From: Clostridia bacterium
Lineage (GTDB): Bacteria > Bacillota > Clostridia > Christensenellales > Borkfalkiaceae
Assembly: GCA_900767495.1 (NCBI GenBank)
Contig: CAAFZH010000123.1
Location: 1 to 13,668 of the forward strand
Direction of reading: 5' to 3'
DNA: 13,668 bases
Part shown: positions 1-6,117 of the stretch, piece after piece
Numbering within the stretch: the stretch's first letter is position 1
Layout of the letters: each line of letters starts with the position of its first letter
Position numbers and translations under genes: made by a program
Notes under the pieces: model-generated
Seen by the model: only the letters and a program-made list of their open reading frames with translations
What the model was told of the DNA's origin: nothing
Database searches by the model: none

Positions 1-104
1 CTTAAAGCCGTCTTTTTTGCATATTTTTGCAAATTCTCGCTTGATGTATTGATATACACCTTCGTTCGCCTTTACAACAATCTGCTAAAAAATACGGCTT
101 TAAG
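1..104. repeat. Element with long near-perfect terminal inverted repeats
   Basis: Positions 1-18 and 87-104 are reverse complements with one mismatch (12 against 93); the outer 11 bp (CTTAAAGCCGT / ACGGCTTTAAG) are perfect. The interior holds a smaller imperfect hairpin around 46-59. It starts exactly at the window edge, so it may extend left. No convincing reading frame lies within it. It could be a structured RNA, a small MITE-like repeat or the end of a larger element. The inverted repeat is seen directly; the identity is unknown. Confidence 0.45.
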
Positions 105-114
105 GTGCTACGCA

Positions 115-220
115 TTTTAACGGCGATAAATTTAGGAAAATCAAGGCAAACGAACGCCGTCATACTTGCCGTATTACAAGAGAGTTTAACGCCGATTTTA
201 CAAATTTTGCGCCGTTAAAA
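115..220. repeat. Second inverted-repeat pair upstream of the ABC transporter
   Basis: TTTTAACGGCG (115-125) and CGCCGTTAAAA (210-220) are perfect 11-bp reverse complements separated by 84 bases. A further near-complementary pair, 61-72 with 145-156 (11 of 12), links this stretch to the element at 1-104. No gene is supported between 105 and 259. I see no clear sigma-70 promoter for the downstream ABC gene here. The stretch may be a structured leader or repeat remnant. Confidence 0.35.
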
Positions 221-259
221 CTTAATTAGTTCAAATCTCTAATGGCTAGGAGTAAGACA

Positions 260-2800
260 ATGTTAGAATTAAAAAATATCGTAAAGGAATACGAAACCGC
301 CGACGAAAAAGTAGTCGCGCTTAAAGGCGTGAGTATGGAATTCCGCAAAAGCGAATTCGTGTCGGTACTAGGTCCGTCGGGCTGCGGCAAAACAACGCTG
401 CTCAACATTATAGGCGGACTCGATCGCTACACCTCGGGCGACCTTATAATAAACGGCAAAAGCACCGCCAATTTTAACGACAAAGACTGGGATACTTACC
501 GCAATCACTCGGTGGGGTTCGTTTTTCAGAGTTACAACCTTATTCCCCACCAGACGGTAGTGGAAAACGTGGAACTCGCGCTCACCCTGGCGGGTATCGG
601 CGCGAAAGAACGCCGCGAACGTGCGATTGCCGTACTTGACAAAGTAGGGTTGAAAAATAAGATAAACGCCCGCCCCAACCAACTTTCCGGCGGACAGATG
701 CAGAGGGTAGCGATAGCGCGCGCCCTTATAAACGACCCCGAAATTTTACTCGCCGACGAGCCGACGGGCGCGCTTGACAGCAAGACGAGCGTTCAGATAA
801 TGGAACTTTTAAAGGAACTTTCCTTAGAGCGACTTATAATAATGGTAACGCACAACCCCGAACTTGCCGAGAAATATTCCACGCGCATAATACGCCTTTT
901 AGACGGCGAACTCGTAGGCGACGACAAACCTCTTTCCGACGAGGAAATTATCTCGGAGCGCGAGGCGGAAAAAGTAAAACCTACGGTAAACAAGGGCAGA
1001 AAGAAAACTTCTATGTCCTTTTTAACCGCCTTATCGCTTAGTTTCCGCAACCTTATGACCAAAAAAGGCAGGACGATTTTAGTTTCCTTTGCGGGCAGTA
1101 TAGGCATTATAGGCATCGCGCTTATTTTGTCGCTTTCAAGCGGATTTCAGACCTATATAAACCGCGTGCAGGCGGACACGCTCTCCAACTATCCCATCAC
1201 CGTGCAGGACACCTATTCCGATTTTACCTCGGTTTTGGGTTCGGGCGACGCGTCGGGTAAAACGGAATACCCCGATTCGACCGAGATAACCGCAAACGAC
1301 TCGCTTAAAAAAATGCTCGAATCGCTCGCCGACTCGCAGGTTAAAAACAACCTTTACGATTTTAAAAAGTGGCTCGACGAAAAAGACTACGACAAAAATA
1401 AAATCAACGCGATAAAATATACTTACGATTTGAATTTCGAGGTTTACGGAGAGAATTACAAAGGCGAACAAAATTCGCGGTTGCAAAGCGCGATAGACCT
1501 GATAATGCAACTTATGCAGGGCAGCGCTCAGACTAATCCGATGTTTTCTACGGGAATGCGCAAGGCGTGGAGCGAGGCTATCGACAACGAAAAACTGCTT
1601 AAAAGTCAGTACGAGTTGGTGGGCGACGGCAGGTGGATGGACTTTACCGCCGACAACGAAGTTATGGTCGTACTCGACAAGTACAACCGCATACCCGACT
1701 ACAATCTTGCCGCGCTCGGACTTATAAACGAAAACGAAATTTTGTACCCCCTGCTTAAAACCTATTACGGAGAAAGCAGAATTCCTCCTTACGTTACCAA
1801 AGTCGAGGACAAAGATAAATCGGACGGCAAATTTCAGGTAAGCGATATACTCGGCAAAGAATTTTCGGTCTGCTCCCCCTCGGCGTTTTACACGAAGTGG
1901 GATTCGGACGGAAACTACCATAAGAGCGCAAAAGACGTTCATTCCGAAGATTATTACGCCGCGATAGCAAACGGCAAAAAAGTAAAAGTCGTGGGCGTTA
2001 TCCGTCCCAAGGAAGGTTCGGCAACGGGCGCGCTCGACGGCACGATAATTTATAATAAATACCTTACGAAAGCCCTGCTCGACGCGGTGCGCGATTCCGA
2101 AGTGGTAAAGGCGCAAAAGGCTGCGCCCGAAACCGACGTTACGTCGGGTAAACCTTTCGGCGAGGCGACGGACGCCACAGGCAAAAAGGTTTCTTACGAC
2201 GGCAATATGATTAAATTCGGCTACGCCGACGAAAGTAAACCCAAGACCATAAGTATTTACCCCTCTACCTTCGAGAACAAAAAGTACGTTTCCGACCTCA
2301 TAGCGGAATACAACGCCGACAAAAGCAAAGAAGATAAAATTTCGTATACCGACTATCTGGATATTATGATGAGTTCTATTACCGACATAATAAACGCGGT
2401 TAGTTACGTACTTATAGGGTTCGTTTCGGTTTCGCTTATAGTTTCGTCTATAATGATAGGCATTATCACTTATATTTCCGTACTGGAAAGGACGAAAGAA
2501 ATAGGCGTACTGCGCGCGTTGGGCGCGTCCAAAAAGGACGTGGCGAGGGTGTTCAACGCCGAAACGCTTATTATCGGTCTTGCCGCAGGCGTGATAGGCA
2601 TAGGACTTACCGTTCTTCTGGATATTCCGTTAAGTATGATAATTTACGCGCTTGCGGATATTAAAAACGTGGCGGTGTTGCCGTGGCAGGGCGGACTTAT
2701 ACTCGTTGCTATTTCTATGGTACTTACGCTCATTGCGGGACTTATCCCCTCGCGCCTTGCAAGCAAGAAAGACCCCGTAATAGCCCTTCGGACGGAATAA
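260..2800 (+). CDS. Fused ATPase/FtsX-type permease ABC transporter (MacB-like)
   Basis: This 846-residue protein joins an ABC ATPase to an FtsX/MacB-type permease in one chain. The ATPase (about 1-225) has Walker A GPSGCGKT (38-45), Q-loop Q90, signature LSGGQ (142-146), Walker B ILLADEP (162-168) and switch His198. A first membrane helix (about 272-293) is followed by a roughly 400-residue extracytoplasmic domain. Three C-terminal helices follow (about 712-738, 768-790, 810-832), with the family motif ERTKEIGVLRALGASKKDV (743-761) after the first. Proteins of this type dimerise and usually use ATP to drive mechanical export or signalling at the cell surface (macrolide, peptide or lipoprotein export); the substrate here cannot be told. 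I chose the ATG at 260 because AGGAG at 248-252 fits it; an in-frame ATG at 242 would add six residues but lies before that site. No accessory MacA-like gene is adjacent. Confidence 0.93.
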   Translation: MLELKNIVKEYETADEKVVALKGVSMEFRKSEFVSVLGPSGCGKTTLLNIIGGLDRYTSGDLIINGKSTANFNDKDWDTYRNHSVGFVFQSYNLIPHQTVVENVELALTLAGIGAKERRERAIAVLDKVGLKNKINARPNQLSGGQMQRVAIARALINDPEILLADEPTGALDSKTSVQIMELLKELSLERLIIMVTHNPELAEKYSTRIIRLLDGELVGDDKPLSDEEIISEREAEKVKPTVNKGRKKTSMSFLTALSLSFRNLMTKKGRTILVSFAGSIGIIGIALILSLSSGFQTYINRVQADTLSNYPITVQDTYSDFTSVLGSGDASGKTEYPDSTEITANDSLKKMLESLADSQVKNNLYDFKKWLDEKDYDKNKINAIKYTYDLNFEVYGENYKGEQNSRLQSAIDLIMQLMQGSAQTNPMFSTGMRKAWSEAIDNEKLLKSQYELVGDGRWMDFTADNEVMVVLDKYNRIPDYNLAALGLINENEILYPLLKTYYGESRIPPYVTKVEDKDKSDGKFQVSDILGKEFSVCSPSAFYTKWDSDGNYHKSAKDVHSEDYYAAIANGKKVKVVGVIRPKEGSATGALDGTIIYNKYLTKALLDAVRDSEVVKAQKAAPETDVTSGKPFGEATDATGKKVSYDGNMIKFGYADESKPKTISIYPSTFENKKYVSDLIAEYNADKSKEDKISYTDYLDIMMSSITDIINAVSYVLIGFVSVSLIVSSIMIGIITYISVLERTKEIGVLRALGASKKDVARVFNAETLIIGLAAGVIGIGLTVLLDIPLSMIIYALADIKNVAVLPWQGGLILVAISMVLTLIAGLIPSRLASKKDPVIALRTE

Positions 2801-2822
2801 CCCCACAATCTGAATTTACGAA

Positions 2823-2857
2823 TCATTGCCGCGGTCGCTTTGCGACCGCGGCAATGA
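2823..2857. terminator. GC-rich hairpin after the ABC gene
   Basis: A perfect 16-bp stem with a 3-base TTT loop (left arm 2823-2838, right arm 2842-2857) lies about 22 bases after the ABC stop codon. Neither strand has a T-run after it, so it is not a textbook Rho-independent terminator. Its outer ends (TCATTGCC / GGCAATGA) resemble the ends of short dispersed palindromes. It may serve as a terminator or mRNA stabiliser, or be a repeat. Confidence 0.45.
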
Positions 2858-2936
2858 CGCTTATGCGCAACAAAAAGGACTATAAAAAAAGTAACTCTTT
2901 TCATTTTTAAAGCGTACTATATAGTAGGCGCAAGCC

Positions 2937-2940
2937 GAGG
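2937..2940 (+). promoter_or_regulatory. Ribosome binding site of the cysteine-rich small gene
   Basis: GAGG lies 7 bases before the ATG at 2948 and supports translation of this short gene. A perfect 12-bp palindrome TACTATATAGTA (2915-2926) just upstream contains -10-like hexamers, but I cannot pair it with a good -35 box. Confidence 0.55.
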
Positions 2941-2947
2941 TATACTT

Positions 2948-3133
2948 ATGAAAAACTGCGAAACTTTGATAATAGGCGCGGTACTCGGCGCAATAGCGGC
3001 GACCGCTATATTAAAGCGTTGCAACGGCGAGCCTTTATTGCCGCCGTGCGGTTGCCCCTGCCCGTGCCGACCGAAAGAAAAACCAAAGAAAAAACCTTGT
3101 TTGGAATGTTACTATAAAGAATATTGCAAATAA
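2948..3133 (+). CDS. Small membrane-anchored cysteine-rich protein, unknown
   Basis: I do not recognise a family. The 61-residue product has an N-terminal hydrophobic, Gly/Ala-rich segment (about 7-22) suited to a single membrane helix or uncleaved signal anchor. A hydrophilic tail with nine cysteines in total follows: C4, C25, C34, C36, C38, C40, C51, C54 and C60. The core is an alternating CGCPCPC run (34-40), then a lysine/proline linker and a CLEC-YYKEYC end. Such dense cysteines could bind metal or an iron-sulfur cluster, or form disulfides, but no known motif matches. A GAGG site precedes the ATG and a strong hairpin follows within 10 bases of the stop, so it looks like a complete monocistronic gene. 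It lies between an ABC transporter and a convergent DeoR regulator; neither reveals its role. Confidence 0.6.
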   Translation: MKNCETLIIGAVLGAIAATAILKRCNGEPLLPPCGCPCPCRPKEKPKKKPCLECYYKEYCK

Positions 3134-3140
3134 ATTGCAA

Positions 3141-3174
3141 GCGGCTTGCTTTTTCTTAAAAAAAAGCAAGCCGC
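3141..3174. terminator. Hairpin between convergent genes
   Basis: A perfect 14-bp stem (3141-3154 with 3161-3174) encloses a 6-base loop. It lies 7 bases past the small cysteine-rich gene and about 20 bases past the stop of the convergent DeoR gene, so it is well placed as a bidirectional terminator. T-rich tracts lie inside the stem and AT-rich sequence follows. A perfect 16-bp AT palindrome (3180-3195) sits between it and the DeoR stop codon. Confidence 0.6.
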
Positions 3175-3194
3175 ATTTAATATTAAATTTAATA

Positions 3195-3938
3195 TCAACA
3201 AATAAGTTGCACGTTTTCGGGGAGGTCGAACGAACCGCTTACGTCGCGGTCGCACACTACGTAGTCTACGTCGGACACGTCGCAAACCTTGAACGCTCCG
3301 CTCTTGCCTATTTTTGTATTGTCGCAAAGGCACACGACTTTATCCGAACATTTTATCATACACGAAGTTATTTCGTTGCAGGATTGATTAGTATCGAAAA
3401 TTTCGCCGTTCTCGTTTATGCCGTGCACCGAGAAAAAGGCTACGTCCGCGTGTACGCCGTAAACGGCGTTGCGGGCGAATTGTCCTACCAGAACCGACGG
3501 GCTTTCGCGCGAAACTTTACCGCCCGTCGAATACGCGCTTATACCCTTTGCGGCAAGCGCGGCGAGCGTATCTATCCCGTTGGTTATGACTTTTATTTTA
3601 GAAAATTCGTTTAAATACTCGGTTAAAAAGTAGGTCGTGGAGGACGCGTCGAGAAAAATCACGTCGCCCTCGCGAATGAGTTTTATAGCCTTTAACGCTA
3701 TGCGCCTTTTTTCCGCCACGTTGGTATGCACGCGCGTGGCGAAACTCGTTACCGTCAAATCGTCCTCTACCGACTTTACGCCGCCGTGAGTGCGGGTTAT
3801 AAGTCCGTCTTTTTCGAGTTCGTCGAGTTTGCGGCGCACGGTGGACGCGCTTAAATTATACTGCCTTGCAAGGTCGGTAACCTTTACGACTCCGTTTTTG
3901 CATATCGCGTTGTAAATCGTTTCGCTTTTTATCTTCAT
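3195..3938 (-). CDS. DeoR/GlpR-family transcriptional regulator
   Basis: This is a 247-residue DNA-binding repressor-type protein. Residues 1-55 form a DeoR winged helix-turn-helix (LARQYNLSASTVRRKLDELE, 23-42, then the DGLITRTHGG wing, 44-53). Residues about 75-230 are the DeoR C-terminal sensor, related to sugar-phosphate isomerases, with the typical GDVIFLDASSTTYFLTEYL segment (91-109) and ITNGI (118-122). Members normally bind phosphorylated sugars or related metabolites and repress a neighbouring uptake or catabolic gene. I chose the ATG at 3938 because GGGTGA lies 5 bases before it; an upstream ATG at 3959 lacks such a site. It is divergent from the MFS carrier at 4100, which is the likely target together with its own promoter. 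The ligand is not evident; an organophosphate would fit the carrier family. Confidence 0.9.
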   Translation of the reverse strand: MKIKSETIYNAICKNGVVKVTDLARQYNLSASTVRRKLDELEKDGLITRTHGGVKSVEDDLTVTSFATRVHTNVAEKRRIALKAIKLIREGDVIFLDASSTTYFLTEYLNEFSKIKVITNGIDTLAALAAKGISAYSTGGKVSRESPSVLVGQFARNAVYGVHADVAFFSVHGINENGEIFDTNQSCNEITSCMIKCSDKVVCLCDNTKIGKSGAFKVCDVSDVDYVVCDRDVSGSFDLPENVQLIC

Positions 3939-3966
3939 AAATTTCACCCAAACGAGCATCGAAAAA

Positions 3967-4026
3967 TGCGCGTTTAGCCTAATTTACGCGCAATTTAAAA
4001 AACATATTAAATCATTTTGCGCGTTT
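3967..4026. promoter_or_regulatory. Cluster of TGCGCGT boxes, candidate DeoR operator
   Basis: The 7-mer TGCGCGT occurs three times between the divergent genes: plus strand at 3967-3973, inverted at 3986-3992, and plus strand at 4018-4024. The first two form an inverted repeat with partly matching AT flanks (AAAATGCGCGT against AAATTGCGCGT), and the third lies inside the overlapping promoter region. The arrangement suits an oligomeric repressor controlling both genes. Binding by the adjacent DeoR protein is inferred. Confidence 0.5.
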
Positions 4027-4031
4027 GACAA
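4004..4031 (-). promoter_or_regulatory. Candidate promoter of the DeoR regulator
   Basis: On the minus strand, -35 TTGTCA (4031-4026) is separated by 16 bases from -10 TAATAT (4009-4004). The spacer contains one TGCGCGT box, which fits autoregulation. The call rests on hexamer match and position only. Confidence 0.45.
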
Positions 4032-4039
4032 CTATATTG

Positions 4040-4045
4040 TATAAT
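4040..4045 (+). promoter_or_regulatory. Candidate -10 box for the MFS gene
   Basis: A perfect TATAAT lies about 55 bases before the MFS start. With a 17-base spacer the -35 would be TTGCGC (4017-4022), a weak match that overlaps a TGCGCGT box. The perfect TTGACA at 4025-4030 is only 9 bases away and cannot pair with it. Confidence 0.4.
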
Positions 4046-4099
4046 TTATTCGTTTTTAAGGCAAGCGTTTTTACGCAAAATTTTACGGGCGGAGAAAAA

Positions 4100-5350
4100 A
4101 TGGAAAACACGGTTACGACGAATAACGATTCAAATTCCAAAGCCTATCAATGGTTTTTGATATTTCTGTGCTTTTTTATATACTTTACGGCTCAACTCGG
4201 CAGGTACAGTTACACTTCCAACATCAACCTTTTTGAAAAGACCGCGGGCGTTACTTACACCGAGGCGGGTTTGGTTTCCACGCTGTATTTCCTCACCTAC
4301 GGCACGGGACAAATAGTCAACGGCTTGCTTTGCAAAAGGTACAATAAGCGCGTTATGTGTCTTATAGCCGTACTTTTATCAAGCGCGATAAACTTCCTGG
4401 TGTTTCTCGGCGTGCCGTTTAATTCGCTCTACGCGCTCTGGGCGTTGAACGCCGCCGCGCAATCCATACTCTACCCCTCGGTTATGCTCACCATAAGCGA
4501 GAACGTGGAAAAGAAATATCTTGCCGCCGCCTCGATAGTAATGTCCTGCGCGACCACCGCGGGAACTTTTGCCTCTTACGGTATAAGCGCGCTGTTTTCC
4601 AAACCCGAAAACTTTAAATACTCGTTCGTTATTGCCGCAGCGACTATGACTTTTGCGGGAATTGCCTGGCTCGCAGGCAGTCTGAAAATGCGCAAAACAA
4701 GCGTCGCGACGGTCGCGCCGACCGTAAAAACCGAAAAGACGGAAACCCTCGGCGTACCCAAACTCGGCGTAATCGCGCTTAGCGAACTCGCGTTTTTCGC
4801 GTTCGTTTCCTATGCGATAGATGGCGGCATAGGCACTTGGACCCCAACGATAATGCTCAACATATACGGCCTTGGCGAAGGGTTCTCGGCGTTTCTCGCG
4901 GCGTTTCTGCCGTTCTTCTCGATATTCAACTCCGTACTGTCGGAATTAGTCTACGTATGGTGCAAGTCGTTTAACAAGAGTTCTCTCGTGTTGTTCGGCG
5001 GCACGGCGGTCTTGTCGGTAGCGACGATATTCCTTATAAACACGCATTGGGCGGTACTGTTTATAATGTTGATTTTGATAAGGTTGCTTTCGGGTGCGGC
5101 TACCAACCTTTACACGTCGAAAGCGCCGCTGTATCTGGCGGACAGAGCCAACGCGGGGTTTTTGTCGGGCTTTTTAAACGGACTTTGTTATCTCGGTAAC
5201 GCCGTGAGTTCGTTCGCTTTGGGACTTATAGCCGACGAGCAAAACTGGACGCTTATTTTCGTGGTATTCGCCGTGGGTTCGGCACTCACTATGCTTTGTT
5301 ATCCGTTCTATGCGGCGGTTGTTAAGAAAAATCCTAAAAAGACTTTGTAA
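4100..5350 (+). CDS. MFS transporter, OPA (organophosphate antiporter)-like
   Basis: This 416-residue polytopic membrane protein has about twelve hydrophobic segments and a central hydrophilic loop (about 196-222). The first helix and following loop (LGRYSYTSNINLF, 33-45; EAGLVSTLYFLTYGTGQIVNG, 55-75) resemble the GlpT/UhpT organophosphate:phosphate antiporter branch. R35 sits where GlpT has the phosphate-binding Arg45. That placement is by eye, and the substrate is unknown. I chose the ATG at 4100 because GGAG (4091-4094) lies 5 bases before it; the open frame extends upstream only through promoter sequence. It is divergent from a DeoR regulator, a common pairing for sugar or sugar-phosphate uptake, and a long hairpin follows within 4 bases of the stop. 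Confidence 0.85.
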   Translation: MENTVTTNNDSNSKAYQWFLIFLCFFIYFTAQLGRYSYTSNINLFEKTAGVTYTEAGLVSTLYFLTYGTGQIVNGLLCKRYNKRVMCLIAVLLSSAINFLVFLGVPFNSLYALWALNAAAQSILYPSVMLTISENVEKKYLAAASIVMSCATTAGTFASYGISALFSKPENFKYSFVIAAATMTFAGIAWLAGSLKMRKTSVATVAPTVKTEKTETLGVPKLGVIALSELAFFAFVSYAIDGGIGTWTPTIMLNIYGLGEGFSAFLAAFLPFFSIFNSVLSELVYVWCKSFNKSSLVLFGGTAVLSVATIFLINTHWAVLFIMLILIRLLSGAATNLYTSKAPLYLADRANAGFLSGFLNGLCYLGNAVSSFALGLIADEQNWTLIFVVFAVGSALTMLCYPFYAAVVKKNPKKTL

Positions 5351-5353
5351 GAG

Positions 5354-5392
5354 TTATTTCCTATCGTCGGCAACGCCGACGATAGGAAATAA
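5354..5392. terminator. Long stem-loop after the MFS gene
   Basis: A perfect 18-bp stem (5354-5371 with 5375-5392) closes on a 3-base loop (AAC) and begins 4 bases after the MFS stop. No T-run follows on the plus strand, so termination is inferred from stability and position. Repeat copies follow immediately. Confidence 0.55.
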
Positions 5393-5397
5393 AAAGT

Positions 5398-5500
5398 GCG
5401 TCGTATTGAGCGTTAGCGAAATATCCCACGACCAAAGTGAGGAGAGTATATGCCCTGTCGGTTATTCGGTGGGATTCTTCACTATCGTTCAGAATGACGT
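5398..5500. repeat. MITE-like element with imperfect 32-bp inverted ends
   Basis: The left end 5398-5429 and the reverse complement of 5469-5500 match at 23 of 32 positions; both begin with a CGTC-type end and finish in ATCCCAC. The element is about 103 bp and has no credible coding content. Its left half (CCCACGACCAAAGT, 5425-5438) recurs at 13625-13638. It looks like a small non-autonomous repeat. Confidence 0.55.
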
Positions 5501-5512
5501 GAAATAAAAAAG

Positions 5513-5628
5513 TACGTCATATTGAGCGCAAGCGAAATATCCCACCGAAAGAATACGGAATACATACTCCGTAGACCTCCACCCTCCCGGGAGTTTGCTT
5601 CGTCGCTTCGCTTCCTCGCAAAGACAGT
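5513..5628. repeat. Second copy of the dispersed repeat
   Basis: The first 26 bases (5513-5538, containing CATATTGAGCGCAAGCG) are identical to 13529-13554. The right part carries a different end (CTTCGTCGCTTCGCTTCCTC, about 5599-5618), so the copy looks mosaic. No gene is supported here. The right boundary is approximate. Confidence 0.5.
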
Positions 5629-5676
5629 AAAAAAAGTACTCCGTATTGAGCGTTAGCGAAATACGGAGTACTTTTT
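5629..5676 (-). terminator. Rho-independent terminator of the atp operon
   Basis: A perfect 17-bp stem (5631-5647 with 5660-5676) encloses a 12-base loop (GAGCGTTAGCGA). Read on the minus strand, the stem ends in a run of seven T residues, and it starts 36 bases after the atpC stop. The loop and inner stem are the core of the dispersed repeat seen at 5398 and 5513, so the terminator appears to be built around a repeat copy. Confidence 0.8.
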
Positions 5677-5712
5677 GCTTTCACCCAAAAAGAAAGCAAC
5701 GTTAATTTAGTT

Positions 5713-6117
5713 TTAGTTTATATGATTTTTGACTTTCAGCCTGTTTAATGCGCGGGCGATTTTGAGTTCCGCGGATAAAACGTTAAATCGACTTTCCTTG
5801 CGGGCGAGTTCGTCCTGCGCCTCTTTAAGCGAATTTTTTGCCCAAGCCTCGTTCACGTCCGAGGCTTTTTCGCAGGATTCTACGAGCATAAGCACTTTTC
5901 CGTTTTCTATTTTCACCACGCCCGAAGAAACGAACGCCGAAATTTTTTCGCCGTTTACGGTAAATTCGGCAAAACCCGGCACTACCGCTATTACCACGCT
6001 CGAATGCCCCGCGAGTATTCCGTACTGCCCGTCGGACGACGGCACTATAAGCGACGAACATTCGCCGCTATAAAACACCTTGTCCGCGGCAAGCAGTTTT
6101 AAAGAAAAAGTCTTCAT
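5713..6117 (-). CDS. atpC: ATP synthase F1 epsilon subunit
   Basis: This 134-residue protein is the epsilon subunit of the F-type ATP synthase, part of the central rotor with gamma and an internal inhibitor of ATP hydrolysis in many bacteria. The N-terminal beta-sandwich (about 1-85) has the family motif DGQYGILAGHS (29-39). The C-terminal helical hairpin (about 88-130) is rich in charged residues and Ala, and length is typical. It is the last gene of the operon: its ATG overlaps the atpD stop as TAATG, with GGTGAG just upstream, and the operon terminator follows. Confidence 0.95.
   Translation of the reverse strand: MKTFSLKLLAADKVFYSGECSSLIVPSSDGQYGILAGHSSVVIAVVPGFAEFTVNGEKISAFVSSGVVKIENGKVLMLVESCEKASDVNEAWAKNSLKEAQDELARKESRFNVLSAELKIARALNRLKVKNHIN

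Noticed and set aside
1136..2116. Long open frame on the minus strand (326 codons) inside the ABC transporter
   Set aside because: It is antisense to a gene with clear family motifs, its product is low-complexity Arg/Phe/Val-rich and resembles no family, and it has no supporting ribosome site.
3180..3195. 16-bp AT-only palindrome as an operator
   Set aside because: It lies between convergent gene ends beside a terminator hairpin, far from any promoter, and AT-only palindromes of this kind can arise by chance.
4025..4045. Perfect TTGACA and perfect TATAAT as one promoter for the MFS gene
   Set aside because: They are separated by only 9 bases, too short for sigma-70 recognition. The overlapping TTGTCA on the minus strand fits the DeoR promoter better.
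5310..5507. 65-codon plus-strand frame over the end of the MFS gene and the repeats
   Set aside because: It begins out of frame inside the MFS gene and runs through a hairpin and repeat sequence; no ribosome site or family match.
5398..5676. CRISPR array
   Set aside because: The repeated cores are imperfect, irregularly spaced and partly inverted, with no uniform spacers and no cas genes nearby.
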